Source of the DNA: CAZVLQ01 sp964628185
GTDB taxonomy: Bacteria; Pseudomonadota; Zetaproteobacteria; Mariprofundales; Mariprofundaceae
DNA length: 64,000 nucleotides
Reading direction: 5' to 3'
Assembly (NCBI GenBank): GCA_964628185.1
Contig: CAZVLQ010000001.1
Span: forward strand, 119,905-183,904
The position numbers and the translations under genes were made by a program. The notes beneath the pieces are model-generated. The model was not told where the DNA came from. It did not search any database and saw nothing but the letters and a program-made list of their open reading frames with translations. Position 1 is the first letter of the stretch; each line of letters begins with the position of its first letter. Below are positions 9,364 to 17,570 of the stretch, piece by piece.

Positions 9364-10703
9364 TGCGGAAACGGTTTCCTGTCATTGCTATTGTGGGCCG
9401 TCCCAATGTCGGGAAATCCACCCTGTTCAACAGCCTGATCCGGCGGCGCAAGGCGATTGTAGGAGACCGCCCGGGTGTGACCGTCGATCGCCTGGAAACA
9501 GACTGGAAACTGGGTGACAGATCCGTCACACTGGTGGATACGGGTGGTATCGGCCTGTCGGAACAGGACGGCATGCAGGGGGCAATCGAACAGCAGGTGA
9601 ATGCCGCACTGGATGTGGCCGACCTGGTTGTGTTCGTCGCCGACGGCATCTCCGGTACGACGCCGGTGGATGAGGCGGTGGCGGACAAGCTTCGGCGGCA
9701 GGCGATGCCGGTGGTGCTGGTTGTTAACAAGGCGGAAAATCCCGATGTTACGGCCGAATTCCATGCCCTCGGAATGGGGGAGCCAATCCCTGTTTCAGCA
9801 CTGCATGGTCATGGCATGCGGCACTTGCGGGAGATTTTGAATCAACGTCTGCCCGGTGAACAGGCCGGTACAGAAACGGATGAACGTGTGATTGCAAGCC
9901 TTGCCGTGATCGGCAGGCCGAATGTCGGCAAGTCCACGCTGATCAATGCCTGGCTGGGACATGAACGCATGGTGGTCAGTTCCAGAGCGGGCACCACCCG
10001 GGATGCGGTGGATACGACCATGCCCTATTCCGTTAATGGCAGGAGCGGCGTGATTCGTCTGGTGGATACGGCGGGGCAGCGAAGGCATGCCCGTATCAAG
10101 GATACCATCGAGTTTGTAGCCCGCGTGAAAGCGCGCCAGGCCTTTGCCCGCGCTGATGCGGCGGTCATGCTGCTGGATGGCGGTGAGGGCGTAACCGAAC
10201 AGGATATGCGTCTGATGGGTCTGGCTCAGGAAGAGGGTTGTGCACTGGTTGTGGCGGTGAACAAGCTTGATCTGTTGCCTGAAGCGGAATGGCGCCTTTA
10301 TTCCGAACGGCTGGCCTTTCGAATGCGGGGGTTGGCCGACGTTCCGGTATACCGTATCGCTGCAAAATACGGCAAGGGCGTTCAACAGTTGCTCAGGCAG
10401 GCGGTGCGTGCGGCCGAAAGGAATGCGATTCGTGTCAATACCGGCGAGTTGAACCGCTGGATGGAATCGGTCCAGAAAAAGCATCCGGCGCCCAGCGATG
10501 ACGGCGCCGCGGTGCGCATGAAATACTGCACGCAGATTTCAACGTCGCCTCCGGTTATCAAGGTGTTCTGCAATCGGCCCGGAGCCGTGCGCCAGACTTA
10601 CCGGCGCTATCTTGAACATCAGTTTCGCAGACATTTTACGCTTCCGGGCGTACCCTTGCGGCTGCTTTTTTCAGTGACGAAAAATCCCTATCAGGGACAC
10701 TAG
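9363..10703 (+). CDS. der: Ribosome-associated GTPase Der (EngA)
   Basis: 446 residues with two tandem GTPase domains, unique to Der, which is needed for 50S ribosome maturation. The P-loops GRPNVGKST are at residues 12-20 and 184-192. The first domain has DTGGIG (about 59) and NKAE (122); the second has DTAGQRR and NKLD. A C-terminal KH-like domain ends in the family-typical FxxxPGVPLRLLF...KNPY. It overlaps bamB by one base. Confidence 0.97.
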   Translation: MRKRFPVIAIVGRPNVGKSTLFNSLIRRRKAIVGDRPGVTVDRLETDWKLGDRSVTLVDTGGIGLSEQDGMQGAIEQQVNAALDVADLVVFVADGISGTTPVDEAVADKLRRQAMPVVLVVNKAENPDVTAEFHALGMGEPIPVSALHGHGMRHLREILNQRLPGEQAGTETDERVIASLAVIGRPNVGKSTLINAWLGHERMVVSSRAGTTRDAVDTTMPYSVNGRSGVIRLVDTAGQRRHARIKDTIEFVARVKARQAFARADAAVMLLDGGEGVTEQDMRLMGLAQEEGCALVVAVNKLDLLPEAEWRLYSERLAFRMRGLADVPVYRIAAKYGKGVQQLLRQAVRAAERNAIRVNTGELNRWMESVQKKHPAPSDDGAAVRMKYCTQISTSPPVIKVFCNRPGAVRQTYRRYLEHQFRRHFTLPGVPLRLLFSVTKNPYQGH

Positions 10704-10707
10704 TCCG

Positions 10708-11151
10708 GTGCCATGTTATGAAGATACGCGATTGCTTGCATGCCCTGCGAGGCACATGTTTGACGTGGTCATGGATATCGAGGCATATCCTGATTTTTTG
10801 CCATGGGTGGATGAAGCGAGTGTGCTTACCCGCATGGATGACGAGTTAACCGCCGAACTCGTAGCCAACTTCAAGGGGCTGCGGCAGGCATTCAGGACCG
10901 TGGACCGCTTCATTCCCGGCAAGCTGGTGGAGATTCGTCTGCTGGAAGGCCCGTTCCGTTTCCTCGAAAGTGTCTGGTCATTCGAGGAAACGGGGCATAC
11001 CGCATGCCGGGTGCATTTCTCCATTGAGTTTGAGTTCAGGAGTATGGTGCTTGGTATTGTGGCATCGCCCGTGTTTGGCCATGCCTGTATGACCATGGCG
11101 CATGTTTTTGAGAAGCGCGCAATGGGCATGTATCAAGGAGGACCCGGATGA
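10708..11151 (+). CDS. ratA: RatA / COQ10-like START-domain protein
   Basis: 147 residues. The N-terminal CPARHMFDVVMDIEAYPDFLPWVDEASV is the hallmark of the polyketide cyclase/START family that includes RatA and ubiquinone-binding COQ10 proteins. WSFEE and the C-terminal amphipathic helix (HVFEKRAMGMY) also fit. In E. coli RatA was described as a toxin inhibiting 70S association; homologues bind ubiquinone. Which role applies is open. Start GTG at 10708; ATG at 10714 is an alternative but gives no better family match. The gene pair with rnfH (overlap ATGA) is the classic ratA-ratB arrangement. Confidence 0.85.
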   Translation: MPCYEDTRLLACPARHMFDVVMDIEAYPDFLPWVDEASVLTRMDDELTAELVANFKGLRQAFRTVDRFIPGKLVEIRLLEGPFRFLESVWSFEETGHTACRVHFSIEFEFRSMVLGIVASPVFGHACMTMAHVFEKRAMGMYQGGPG

Positions 11152-11453
11152 ATATTACCGTCGCCTATGCTTTGCCGCACCGGCAGACACTGGAAGAAAT
11201 GGATGTGCCCGAGGGAACAACGGTGGAAGAGGCGATCTCCATGAGCCATCTTCTGGAGAAGCATCCGGAAATTGATTTTTCCGATAACAAGGTCGGCGTG
11301 CTTGGCAGGCTGGTAACGTTGTCCACCGGGCTGCGCGACGGCGACCGTGTGGAAATTTACAGGCCATTGCCAGGGAAAACACGGGATGCGCATGCCATGG
11401 ATGACAGGAAGTCGCGCATTCGGGCAAAAAAAGTACGCAAGACGGATAAGTAA
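11148..11453 (+). CDS. rnfH: RnfH family protein (RatB)
   Basis: 101 residues, ubiquitin-like beta-grasp fold of the RnfH/RatB family. ITVAYALPHRQ at the start, VPEGTTVEEAI, VGVLGRLV and DGDRVEIYRPL are the conserved blocks, and the tail is basic as is usual. The role is unknown; it is typically paired with ratA. AAGGAGGA six bases upstream is a very strong ribosome binding site and lies inside the ratA 3' end, so translation is probably coupled. Confidence 0.9.
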   Translation: MNITVAYALPHRQTLEEMDVPEGTTVEEAISMSHLLEKHPEIDFSDNKVGVLGRLVTLSTGLRDGDRVEIYRPLPGKTRDAHAMDDRKSRIRAKKVRKTDK

Positions 11454-11547
11454 GCCGGAATGGGCTGTTGCAATTACGGATACATCCACCTTATGGTTGC
11501 ATACGTCATCCTGTAAATATCAGTCGTCAGGGGGGATTTGGCAGCAG

Positions 11548-12621
11548 ATGAGCAACAGCCACGGCAAAAATTTTCAAACAGCCATCTGGATAATATTCAT
11601 CCTGATGGCTTTCGCGCCCTGGATCATGGGGGGCTATCTGGTGTTGCAGGCGCATGTAAACGTTGTATTCGTCCTCGTTGCGCTTGCCGTTTTTACATTA
11701 TTGATCGTGTTCCCGGGCTTTTTTCTCGTCAGGCGGTTCATTCGTCAGTTGCGCTCGTTGATCGAATCCACGGGTGCGGTGGGTGCGGGAAAGGCCGGCC
11801 AGCCACTGGTAGTGGATGAGTCCGCTCCGAATGAGCTGTATGAACTGGCCGGTCATTTCAATACGCTGCTGCGGGAAGTGGATCGCCATAAAAGAAATTT
11901 CAGGGAAGTCACCGATCGCATGCTGGCATATACGAATGAACTTGATACCTACAAACAGAAGCTTAAGGAGGAGTCCATTCTGAGGGCCTATCTTGCACGG
12001 TATGTGGGAGAGGATGTGGTGGAGCAGATGATTCTTTCCCACAAGGAGGATCCCTTAAAAAACGAACGCTGTGAAGCAACGCTGCTGTTCGCTGATATCC
12101 GTTCATTCACCACCATTTCCGAGCGCATGAATCCGGAAGAAATTATCTCCATGCTCAATGAGTATTTTGACGCGATGGTGGATATTATATTCAAGCACGG
12201 GGGCATTCTTGACAAGTTTGTCGGCGACGAACTGATGGCCGTTTTTCGGCAGCGTCCCGACAAGGCGGAGGGACCCATGAATGCGGTTTCCGCGGCTGTC
12301 GGGATGCGGAAACGGCTCAGGGATCTGATGCAGGAAAGAAATTCCAGAGGCAAGCAGGTTTTTGAAGTCGGTATCGGGGTTAATACGGGTCAGGTTGTCA
12401 TGGGCAATGTCGGCGCCAAAAATCGCCTGGATTACACGGTGATCGGCGATACGGTCAATGTGGCGGCTCGTCTGGAGCAGATGGCTGAAGGTCAGGAAAT
12501 TATTGTGGGGGAGGATACCTGGCAGTATTGCAGGGAACACATCCCGATGCGTGAAAAGGGGGAGATTACGGTCAAAAACCGGGCCTTACCGGTCAAATGC
12601 TATGAGGTGCTGATCAGATAG
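11548..12621 (+). CDS. Membrane-bound class III adenylate cyclase with HAMP-like linker
   Basis: 357 residues. Two transmembrane helices (about 10-34 and 37-62) are followed by a HAMP-like region and coiled coil (62-140), then a class III nucleotidyl cyclase domain (about 170-357). Metal-binding aspartates D183 (FADIRSFT) and D227 (VGDELMAVF) are present, as are transition-state N304/R308 (DTVNVAARLE). The purine-selecting pair K223 (LDKFVGDE) and D295 (LDYTVIGD) is the adenylate-type combination, so cAMP rather than cGMP is expected. There is almost no periplasmic loop, so any signal is probably sensed in the membrane or by partners. ATG 11548 is the first in-frame start outside rnfH; AGGGGGG lies about 12 bases upstream. 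Confidence 0.9.
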   Translation: MSNSHGKNFQTAIWIIFILMAFAPWIMGGYLVLQAHVNVVFVLVALAVFTLLIVFPGFFLVRRFIRQLRSLIESTGAVGAGKAGQPLVVDESAPNELYELAGHFNTLLREVDRHKRNFREVTDRMLAYTNELDTYKQKLKEESILRAYLARYVGEDVVEQMILSHKEDPLKNERCEATLLFADIRSFTTISERMNPEEIISMLNEYFDAMVDIIFKHGGILDKFVGDELMAVFRQRPDKAEGPMNAVSAAVGMRKRLRDLMQERNSRGKQVFEVGIGVNTGQVVMGNVGAKNRLDYTVIGDTVNVAARLEQMAEGQEIIVGEDTWQYCREHIPMREKGEITVKNRALPVKCYEVLIR

Positions 12622-12631
12622 CGGCGGTATT

Positions 12632-13081
12632 TCATGTAGGCGGGCTGCATTCCAGCAGGAAGGTGACGGGCCCGTCGTTCAGAAGTTCCACCTGCATGTC
12701 GGCGGCAAATATGCCGGCCTTTGTTTTGTTATACTTATGTTCTAACGCAGTAATTAAATCAACGAATAATTGTCCGGCAAGTTCAGGGTCCGCCGCCGGG
12801 GTGAAACTGGCACGCGAGCCCTTGCGGGTGTCCGCCGTCAGGGTGAAGTTGGGCACCACAAGCAGGCCGCCATCCACATCCTCCAGCGAGAGATTCATGC
12901 GACCCTGATGGTCGGCAAAGACGCGGTAGCCCAAAATGCGTTTGCACATGCGTTGGACCTGGCCGGAGTCGTCTTTACGGCCAAATCCTGCAAATACGCA
13001 CAGTCCGGGGCCAATGGCGGCAACCACTGCGCCATCCACTGAAACACGGGCATGTTTTACGCGTTGCAATAGTGCCAGCAT
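12632..13081 (-). CDS. dtd: D-aminoacyl-tRNA deacylase
   Basis: 149 residues, the standard DTD length. Hydrolyses D-aminoacyl- and glycyl-tRNA mischarged on tRNA-Ala. N-terminus MLALLQRVKHARVSVDG, the catalytic-site strand GLLVVPNFTLTADTRKGSRASF (T80) and the Gly-cisPro motif NDGPVTF (about 136-142) are clear. The canonical SQFTL is here PNFTL, i.e. S77P and Q78N relative to E. coli. It is convergent with the cyclase gene. Confidence 0.94.
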   Translation of the reverse strand: MLALLQRVKHARVSVDGAVVAAIGPGLCVFAGFGRKDDSGQVQRMCKRILGYRVFADHQGRMNLSLEDVDGGLLVVPNFTLTADTRKGSRASFTPAADPELAGQLFVDLITALEHKYNKTKAGIFAADMQVELLNDGPVTFLLECSPPT

Positions 13082-13175
13082 GCGTACCTCTTCGCGCTTT
13101 GCCGTGAAACAAAATCCACGGCATCTGAGCAGTTACTTTCTCGCCAAGCCTTTGATCCTACCCTAGATTGCTTTC

Positions 13176-14420
13176 ATGCCGGAAAAAAACAAGCGTCAGC
13201 TCTGGTCGTGGGCCATGTACGACTGGGCCAACTCCGCCTTCGCCACCACCGTGATGGCTGGATTTTTCCCCGTTTTTTTCAAACAGTACTGGGCCGCGGA
13301 TATGGCGGCCAGCGAGAGCACCTTCTGGCTGGGGTTGGCAAATGGCATTTCGGGCCTGCTGGTGGCGGTGGTGGCGCCGGTGCTGGGCGCCATGGCGGAT
13401 CAGGGGGGAGGAAAGAAGCGCCTGCTTGTTTTCTTTACCCTGCTCGGTGTGGTCATGACGGCCGGATTGTATTTTGTCTCCCGGGGCATGTGGCCGTGGG
13501 CGGCTGTGCTTTACCTGCTGGCCGGGATCGGTTTTTCGGCAGGCAACATCTTTTATGACGCCTTGTTGACCGATGTTTCCGCGCCTGATGCGCTGGACCG
13601 GAATTCAGCGCTGGGTTACGGCCTGGGTTATCTGGGCGGAGGCTTGCTTTTCGGGTTGAATGTCCTGGCCACCCTGCATCCGGCCTGGTTCGGCCTGGCG
13701 GACAGCCAGGCGGCTGTGCACGTCAGCTTCGCCAGCGTGGCAGTCTGGTGGGCGCTGTTTTCCCTGCCCCTGATGCTGTGGGTGCGTGAAGCGCGTCCCA
13801 GCGGCGAACCGTTCGGACGTGCCCTGGCCTGGGCCGCCATGCGGCAGTTTTTCGATACCTTCCGGCACATCCGCTCCCTGCGGCCGGTATGGCTGTTTCT
13901 TATCGCCTACTGGCTATATATTGACGGCGTGGGCACCATTATCCGCATGGCGCTGGATTACGGCCTGGCGCTGGGTTTTGATATTCACGTGCTTGTTTCA
14001 TCCCTGCTGCTCACCCAGTTTATCGCTTTTCCGGCTGCCATCGCGTTTGGTAGAATTGGCGAGCGATACGGCGCCAGGTCCGGCATTCTTGTCGCCATCG
14101 TTGTTTATTGCGCACTCTGCATATGGAGTGTCTTCATGCGGGACGCACACGATTTTTACTGGCTGGCAGGCATATCCGGGCTGGTCATGGGAGGCATTCA
14201 GGCGCTGAGCCGTTCCATGTATGCCAGCCTTATTCCCGTGGACAAGGCCGGCGAGTTTTTCGGTTTCTACAATATGATGGGCAAGTTCGCAGCAGTGCTT
14301 GGGCCGTTGCTGATGGCGCTTGTGAGCCTCGGAACGGGCAGCAACAGACTTGCGGTGTTGTCCGTGATGGTGCTATTTATTGCGGGTGGGCTAACGCTTC
14401 TGCGCGTGAGAACGGTATAG
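13176..14420 (+). CDS. MFS transporter, UMF1/Atg22-like
   Basis: 414 residues with about twelve membrane segments. The N-terminal SWAMYDWANSAFATTVMAGFFPVFF is the signature of the UMF1 (Atg22-like) subgroup of major facilitators; yeast Atg22 exports vacuolar amino acids. Other blocks are APVLGAMADQGGGKKR (loop 2-3), GIGFSAGNIFYDALL and GGIQALSRSMYASLIP. The substrate in bacteria is not established. Start ATG 13176 is close to the previous divergent gene (94 bp). Confidence 0.85.
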   Translation: MPEKNKRQLWSWAMYDWANSAFATTVMAGFFPVFFKQYWAADMAASESTFWLGLANGISGLLVAVVAPVLGAMADQGGGKKRLLVFFTLLGVVMTAGLYFVSRGMWPWAAVLYLLAGIGFSAGNIFYDALLTDVSAPDALDRNSALGYGLGYLGGGLLFGLNVLATLHPAWFGLADSQAAVHVSFASVAVWWALFSLPLMLWVREARPSGEPFGRALAWAAMRQFFDTFRHIRSLRPVWLFLIAYWLYIDGVGTIIRMALDYGLALGFDIHVLVSSLLLTQFIAFPAAIAFGRIGERYGARSGILVAIVVYCALCIWSVFMRDAHDFYWLAGISGLVMGGIQALSRSMYASLIPVDKAGEFFGFYNMMGKFAAVLGPLLMALVSLGTGSNRLAVLSVMVLFIAGGLTLLRVRTV

Positions 14421-14433
14421 AAATGGAGGTATG

Positions 14434-14805
14434 ATGCAGGAACAACTGGAGCAGATCGCACGCAATCTTGGCGTTGAGAGGATTCAGCGGCATATTTTTC
14501 TGTGTTGCGACCAGAGCAAACCCAAGTGTTCATCCAGAGAGGGGAGTCTGGAATCATGGGAATATCTCAAGGCGCGCCTGAATGAACTGGGGCTCAACGG
14601 CAAGGGCGGCGTTTACAGGACCAAAGCGAACTGTCTTCAGATATGCGTGGGAGGGCCTGTTGCCGTCGTTTATCCGGATGGCACATGGTATCACTCCTGC
14701 ACGCCCGAGGTGCTGGAGCGCATTATTCAGGAGCATCTGATCGGGGGCAACCCGGTTCAGAAATACCTCATTACCACGCACCCGTTAGGCACTGGAAATG
14801 AATAA
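14434..14805 (+). CDS. Thioredoxin-like [2Fe-2S] ferredoxin
   Basis: 123 residues. RHIFLCCDQSKPKCSSREGS (first cysteines) and YRTKANCLQICVGGPVAVVYPDGTWY are the two halves of the thioredoxin-fold 2Fe-2S ferredoxin family (Cx~12C ... Cx3C ligands). It likely acts as a small soluble electron carrier; partner unknown. GGAGGT sits four bases before ATG 14434 and only one before ATG 14431, so I prefer the second ATG. It follows the MFS gene closely. Confidence 0.88.
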   Translation: MQEQLEQIARNLGVERIQRHIFLCCDQSKPKCSSREGSLESWEYLKARLNELGLNGKGGVYRTKANCLQICVGGPVAVVYPDGTWYHSCTPEVLERIIQEHLIGGNPVQKYLITTHPLGTGNE

Positions 14806-14838
14806 GTCATCGTTTCCAGCGCATTAGAGTCGTAGCCT

Positions 14839-15387
14839 ATGTGCCGACAAATGGTCTATGATTATTCCATGGGATTGCTGTTGGCGCTCTTCCTTACATT
14901 TCCGGCCTATGGAGGTGAACACATGGCTCTTTCGATCACTTCTTCCGTTTTTTCGCACATGGGCGATATACCCGCCCGATATACCTGCGAGGGTGAGGAT
15001 ATTTCTCCGCCACTGGCGTTTTCGGGGGTGCCTGAAGGCGCAAGGAGTCTGGCTTTAATCGTGGATGATCCCGATGCTCCGGACCCGGCCGCACCGAAAA
15101 TGACCTGGGTGCACTGGGTGCTCTATAACTTACCTGCTGATACGGCTGGACTGGAAGAAAATGTCCGCGTCTTGCCTGCCGGGACCATGGAGGGGACGAA
15201 CGACTGGCGACGAACCGGCTATGGAGGACCCTGTCCGCCCCTTGGCCGCCACCGCTATTTCTTCAAGCTGTATGCGCTGGATGCGGTGCTTCCAGACCTG
15301 CACAAGCCAGACAAGGCGGCGCTGGAAGAAGCCATGCACGGGCATGTGCTGGCCCATACGGAAATAATAGCAACGTATCAGAAATAG
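14839..15387 (+). CDS. YbhB/YbcL-type PEBP (Raf kinase inhibitor-like) protein
   Basis: 182 residues from the first ATG. The PEBP core is unmistakable: ARYTCEGEDISPPLAF, ALIVDDPDAPDP, TWVHWVLYNLP, GGPCPPLGRHRYFFKLYALD and HVLAHTEIIATYQK. The function of bacterial members is unclear. The first 28 residues include MGLLLALFLTFPAYGG, which resembles a signal peptide and suggests export. However, ATG at 14923 has a strong GGAGGTG six bases upstream and would give a cytoplasmic 154-residue protein. Which start is used is undecided; both could be. Confidence 0.85.
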   Translation: MCRQMVYDYSMGLLLALFLTFPAYGGEHMALSITSSVFSHMGDIPARYTCEGEDISPPLAFSGVPEGARSLALIVDDPDAPDPAAPKMTWVHWVLYNLPADTAGLEENVRVLPAGTMEGTNDWRRTGYGGPCPPLGRHRYFFKLYALDAVLPDLHKPDKAALEEAMHGHVLAHTEIIATYQK

Positions 15388-15399
15388 TAGTTTCCGATT

Positions 15400-17211
15400 T
15401 CACGGGTAATTAAGACTCACATCTGTAATTGCATCAAGAAAATTCTGGCCGTAGCGGGCGAGCTTCTGTTCGCCGACGCCGGTGATGGCGTGCATGGAAT
15501 CGAGCGAATCGGGCTTGACGCGCGCCATTTCCCGCAGGGTTGTGTCATGGAAGATGACATAGGGCGGCACGCCCTGTTCATGCGCCAGTTTCAGGCGCAG
15601 GTCGCGCAGGGTCTCGAAGAGGGGTTCATCCTCCGCAGCTAGAGGGGAGGGGATGGCGGTCTTTTGCTTCCCGGGCGTTGATTTTCGCTGTTGCTTGCGC
15701 AGGTGCAACGTGGCTTCTCCGCGCAGCAGGGGGCGGCTTTTTCCGGCCAGCTTGAGTCCGCCGAATCCATCCACATCCACGTCGATATAGCCCCGGGCGA
15801 TCAGTTGCCGGTAGATGCCGCGCCATTCCACGGCGCTGTGTTCCCTGCCGATGCCATAGGTTGAAATCTTGTCATGCCGATTGCGCTGAATACGGGCATC
15901 GTCCGCTTTTCCCGTCAGGATATCCGCCAGATAGTTGACGCCGAATTTCTGCCCGCTGCGGTACATGCATGACAGCGCCTTCTGAGCTGCGCTCGTTGCA
16001 TCCCAGGTTTCGGGAGGATGCAGGCAGTTGTCGCAGTTGCCGCAGGGCTCCTCCATTGCCTCGCCAAAATAGGCCAGCATGGCCTGACGGCGGCAGCCGG
16101 TGAGTTCACACAGGCCCAGCATGGCCTGAAGTTTGTGGTTGGCGACGCGCTTGAACCGGTCGCTTCCTTCGCCGCTTTCCACCATCTGCCTGAGCATGAT
16201 GATATCCTGCAGAGAATAGGCCATCCATGCGTCCGCCGGGGCATCGTCACGCCCGGCCCGACCGGTCTCCTGATAGTAGGCCTCGATACTTTTGGGTAGG
16301 TTGAGATGGGCCACGAAACGCACGTCGGGCTTGTCGATACCCATGCCGAAGGCGATGGTGGCGACGATAATCAGGCCATCCTCGCGCAGGAAACGCCGCT
16401 GATGACGCTGCCGATCCGCATCCGCCAGGCCCGCGTGGTAGGGCAGTGCTTCCCGCCCCTTGTCCGTTAACCAGGCGGCGATGGCGTCCACCTTCCTGCG
16501 CGACAGGCAGTAAACGATGCCGGCGTCATGTGGATGCTCATCGGCGATGAATCGCCATAGCTGGCCGCGGGCGTTGGCGCCCTCGTTGATGGCGTAGCGG
16601 ATATTGGGCCGGTCGAAGCTGTGGATGAATACCCGGGCCTGGCGCAAATCCAGTTGTTCGATGATTTCGTCGCGCGTGCGCTGATCCGCCGTGGCGGTCA
16701 GGGCGATGCGAGGGATGGCGGGCCAGCGCTGATGAAGAATGGACAATTGCTGATATTCCCTGCGGAAATCATGACCCCACTGGGAAACGCAGTGCGCCTC
16801 GTCAATGGCGAACAGGGCGATACGGGCCTGCTCCAGCAATGACAGCATGCGCTCGCTCAACAGGCGTTCGGGTGCGATATAAAGCAGGTCCAGCTCTCCG
16901 GCCATCAGCGTCTGTTCGATCTGCCGTTGCCGGCCGGCGGACAACGTGGAGTTGAGGAAGGCGGCCCGGATGCCGAGCTGGCGCAATGCCTCGACCTGAT
17001 CCTGCATCAAGGCGATCAACGGCGAGATCACGATGCCGGCGCCGTCTCGAACAAGGGCGGGAATCTGGTAACACAGGGATTTGCCGCCGCCGGTGGGCAT
17101 CAGGGTCAGGGCATCCCTGCCTTGTAGCAGCGCCTCAATAATTTCCGCCTGATGGTGGCGAAACTGATGAAATCCGAAAACGCTCTCCAGTATCCGCCGG
17201 GCGCGCTTCAT
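15400..17211 (-). CDS. recQ: ATP-dependent DNA helicase RecQ
   Basis: 603 residues, the usual size. 3'-5' helicase for recombination and fork repair. Motif I PTGGGKSLCYQ (about 39-49), DEAHCVSQWGHDFR, SFDRPNIRY, GIVYCLSRRK, VATIAFGMGIDKPDVRFV and QETGRAGRD are all present. The RQC zinc-binding cysteines (CGNCDNC) follow and then the winged helix. A C-terminal HRDC domain contains ITGVGEQKLARYG. The start ATG overlaps the stop of the upstream cupredoxin gene (ATGA), so recQ appears to be the last gene of the copper block. Confidence 0.97.
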   Translation of the reverse strand: MKRARRILESVFGFHQFRHHQAEIIEALLQGRDALTLMPTGGGKSLCYQIPALVRDGAGIVISPLIALMQDQVEALRQLGIRAAFLNSTLSAGRQRQIEQTLMAGELDLLYIAPERLLSERMLSLLEQARIALFAIDEAHCVSQWGHDFRREYQQLSILHQRWPAIPRIALTATADQRTRDEIIEQLDLRQARVFIHSFDRPNIRYAINEGANARGQLWRFIADEHPHDAGIVYCLSRRKVDAIAAWLTDKGREALPYHAGLADADRQRHQRRFLREDGLIIVATIAFGMGIDKPDVRFVAHLNLPKSIEAYYQETGRAGRDDAPADAWMAYSLQDIIMLRQMVESGEGSDRFKRVANHKLQAMLGLCELTGCRRQAMLAYFGEAMEEPCGNCDNCLHPPETWDATSAAQKALSCMYRSGQKFGVNYLADILTGKADDARIQRNRHDKISTYGIGREHSAVEWRGIYRQLIARGYIDVDVDGFGGLKLAGKSRPLLRGEATLHLRKQQRKSTPGKQKTAIPSPLAAEDEPLFETLRDLRLKLAHEQGVPPYVIFHDTTLREMARVKPDSLDSMHAITGVGEQKLARYGQNFLDAITDVSLNYP

Positions 17212-17570
17212 GGGGTCACCGTCAAGGCGCCCCTGTACATGCCCATCTGGCAGGTGAATTCGTATTCTCCTGCTTTCAGCGGCGGCAGTTGTACCGGCGT
17301 GGGTTCGTCCACGGCCAGATCAAAGCTGAGATCAAGGTCGCCGAAGACCACCTGCGCCGCGCACGGGCCTGCATCCTTGCGGATGAATGTCAGATGAACA
17401 GGCTTTCCGGCCGAAAGTTCGATGCGGGCGGGGGTGTAGGTTCCGCCATCCACGATGATGGTAATGGCCTCGTTTTTCACCGCTTTCCTGGCTACCGGTC
17501 TGGCCAGCCAGAACCACCAGACGATAAAGCAGATCAGACTCAGTCCCAGCAGATTAATGAGGATATTCAT
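17208..17570 (-). CDS. Membrane-anchored cupredoxin-like protein
   Basis: 120 residues. One N-terminal transmembrane helix (about 3-22) is followed by a beta-sandwich resembling the cupredoxin_1/EfeO-like domain: GGTYTPARIELSAGKPVHLTFIRKDAGPCAAQVVF then LPPLKAGEYEFTCQMGMYRGALTV. Possible copper ligands are Cys in GPCAAQ and Cys/Met in TCQMGM; the usual ligand histidine is not evident. Directly after copA (4 bp overlap) it probably binds copper on the periplasmic side next to the exporter. The stop overlaps the recQ start. Confidence 0.82.
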   Translation of the reverse strand: MNILINLLGLSLICFIVWWFWLARPVARKAVKNEAITIIVDGGTYTPARIELSAGKPVHLTFIRKDAGPCAAQVVFGDLDLSFDLAVDEPTPVQLPPLKAGEYEFTCQMGMYRGALTVTP

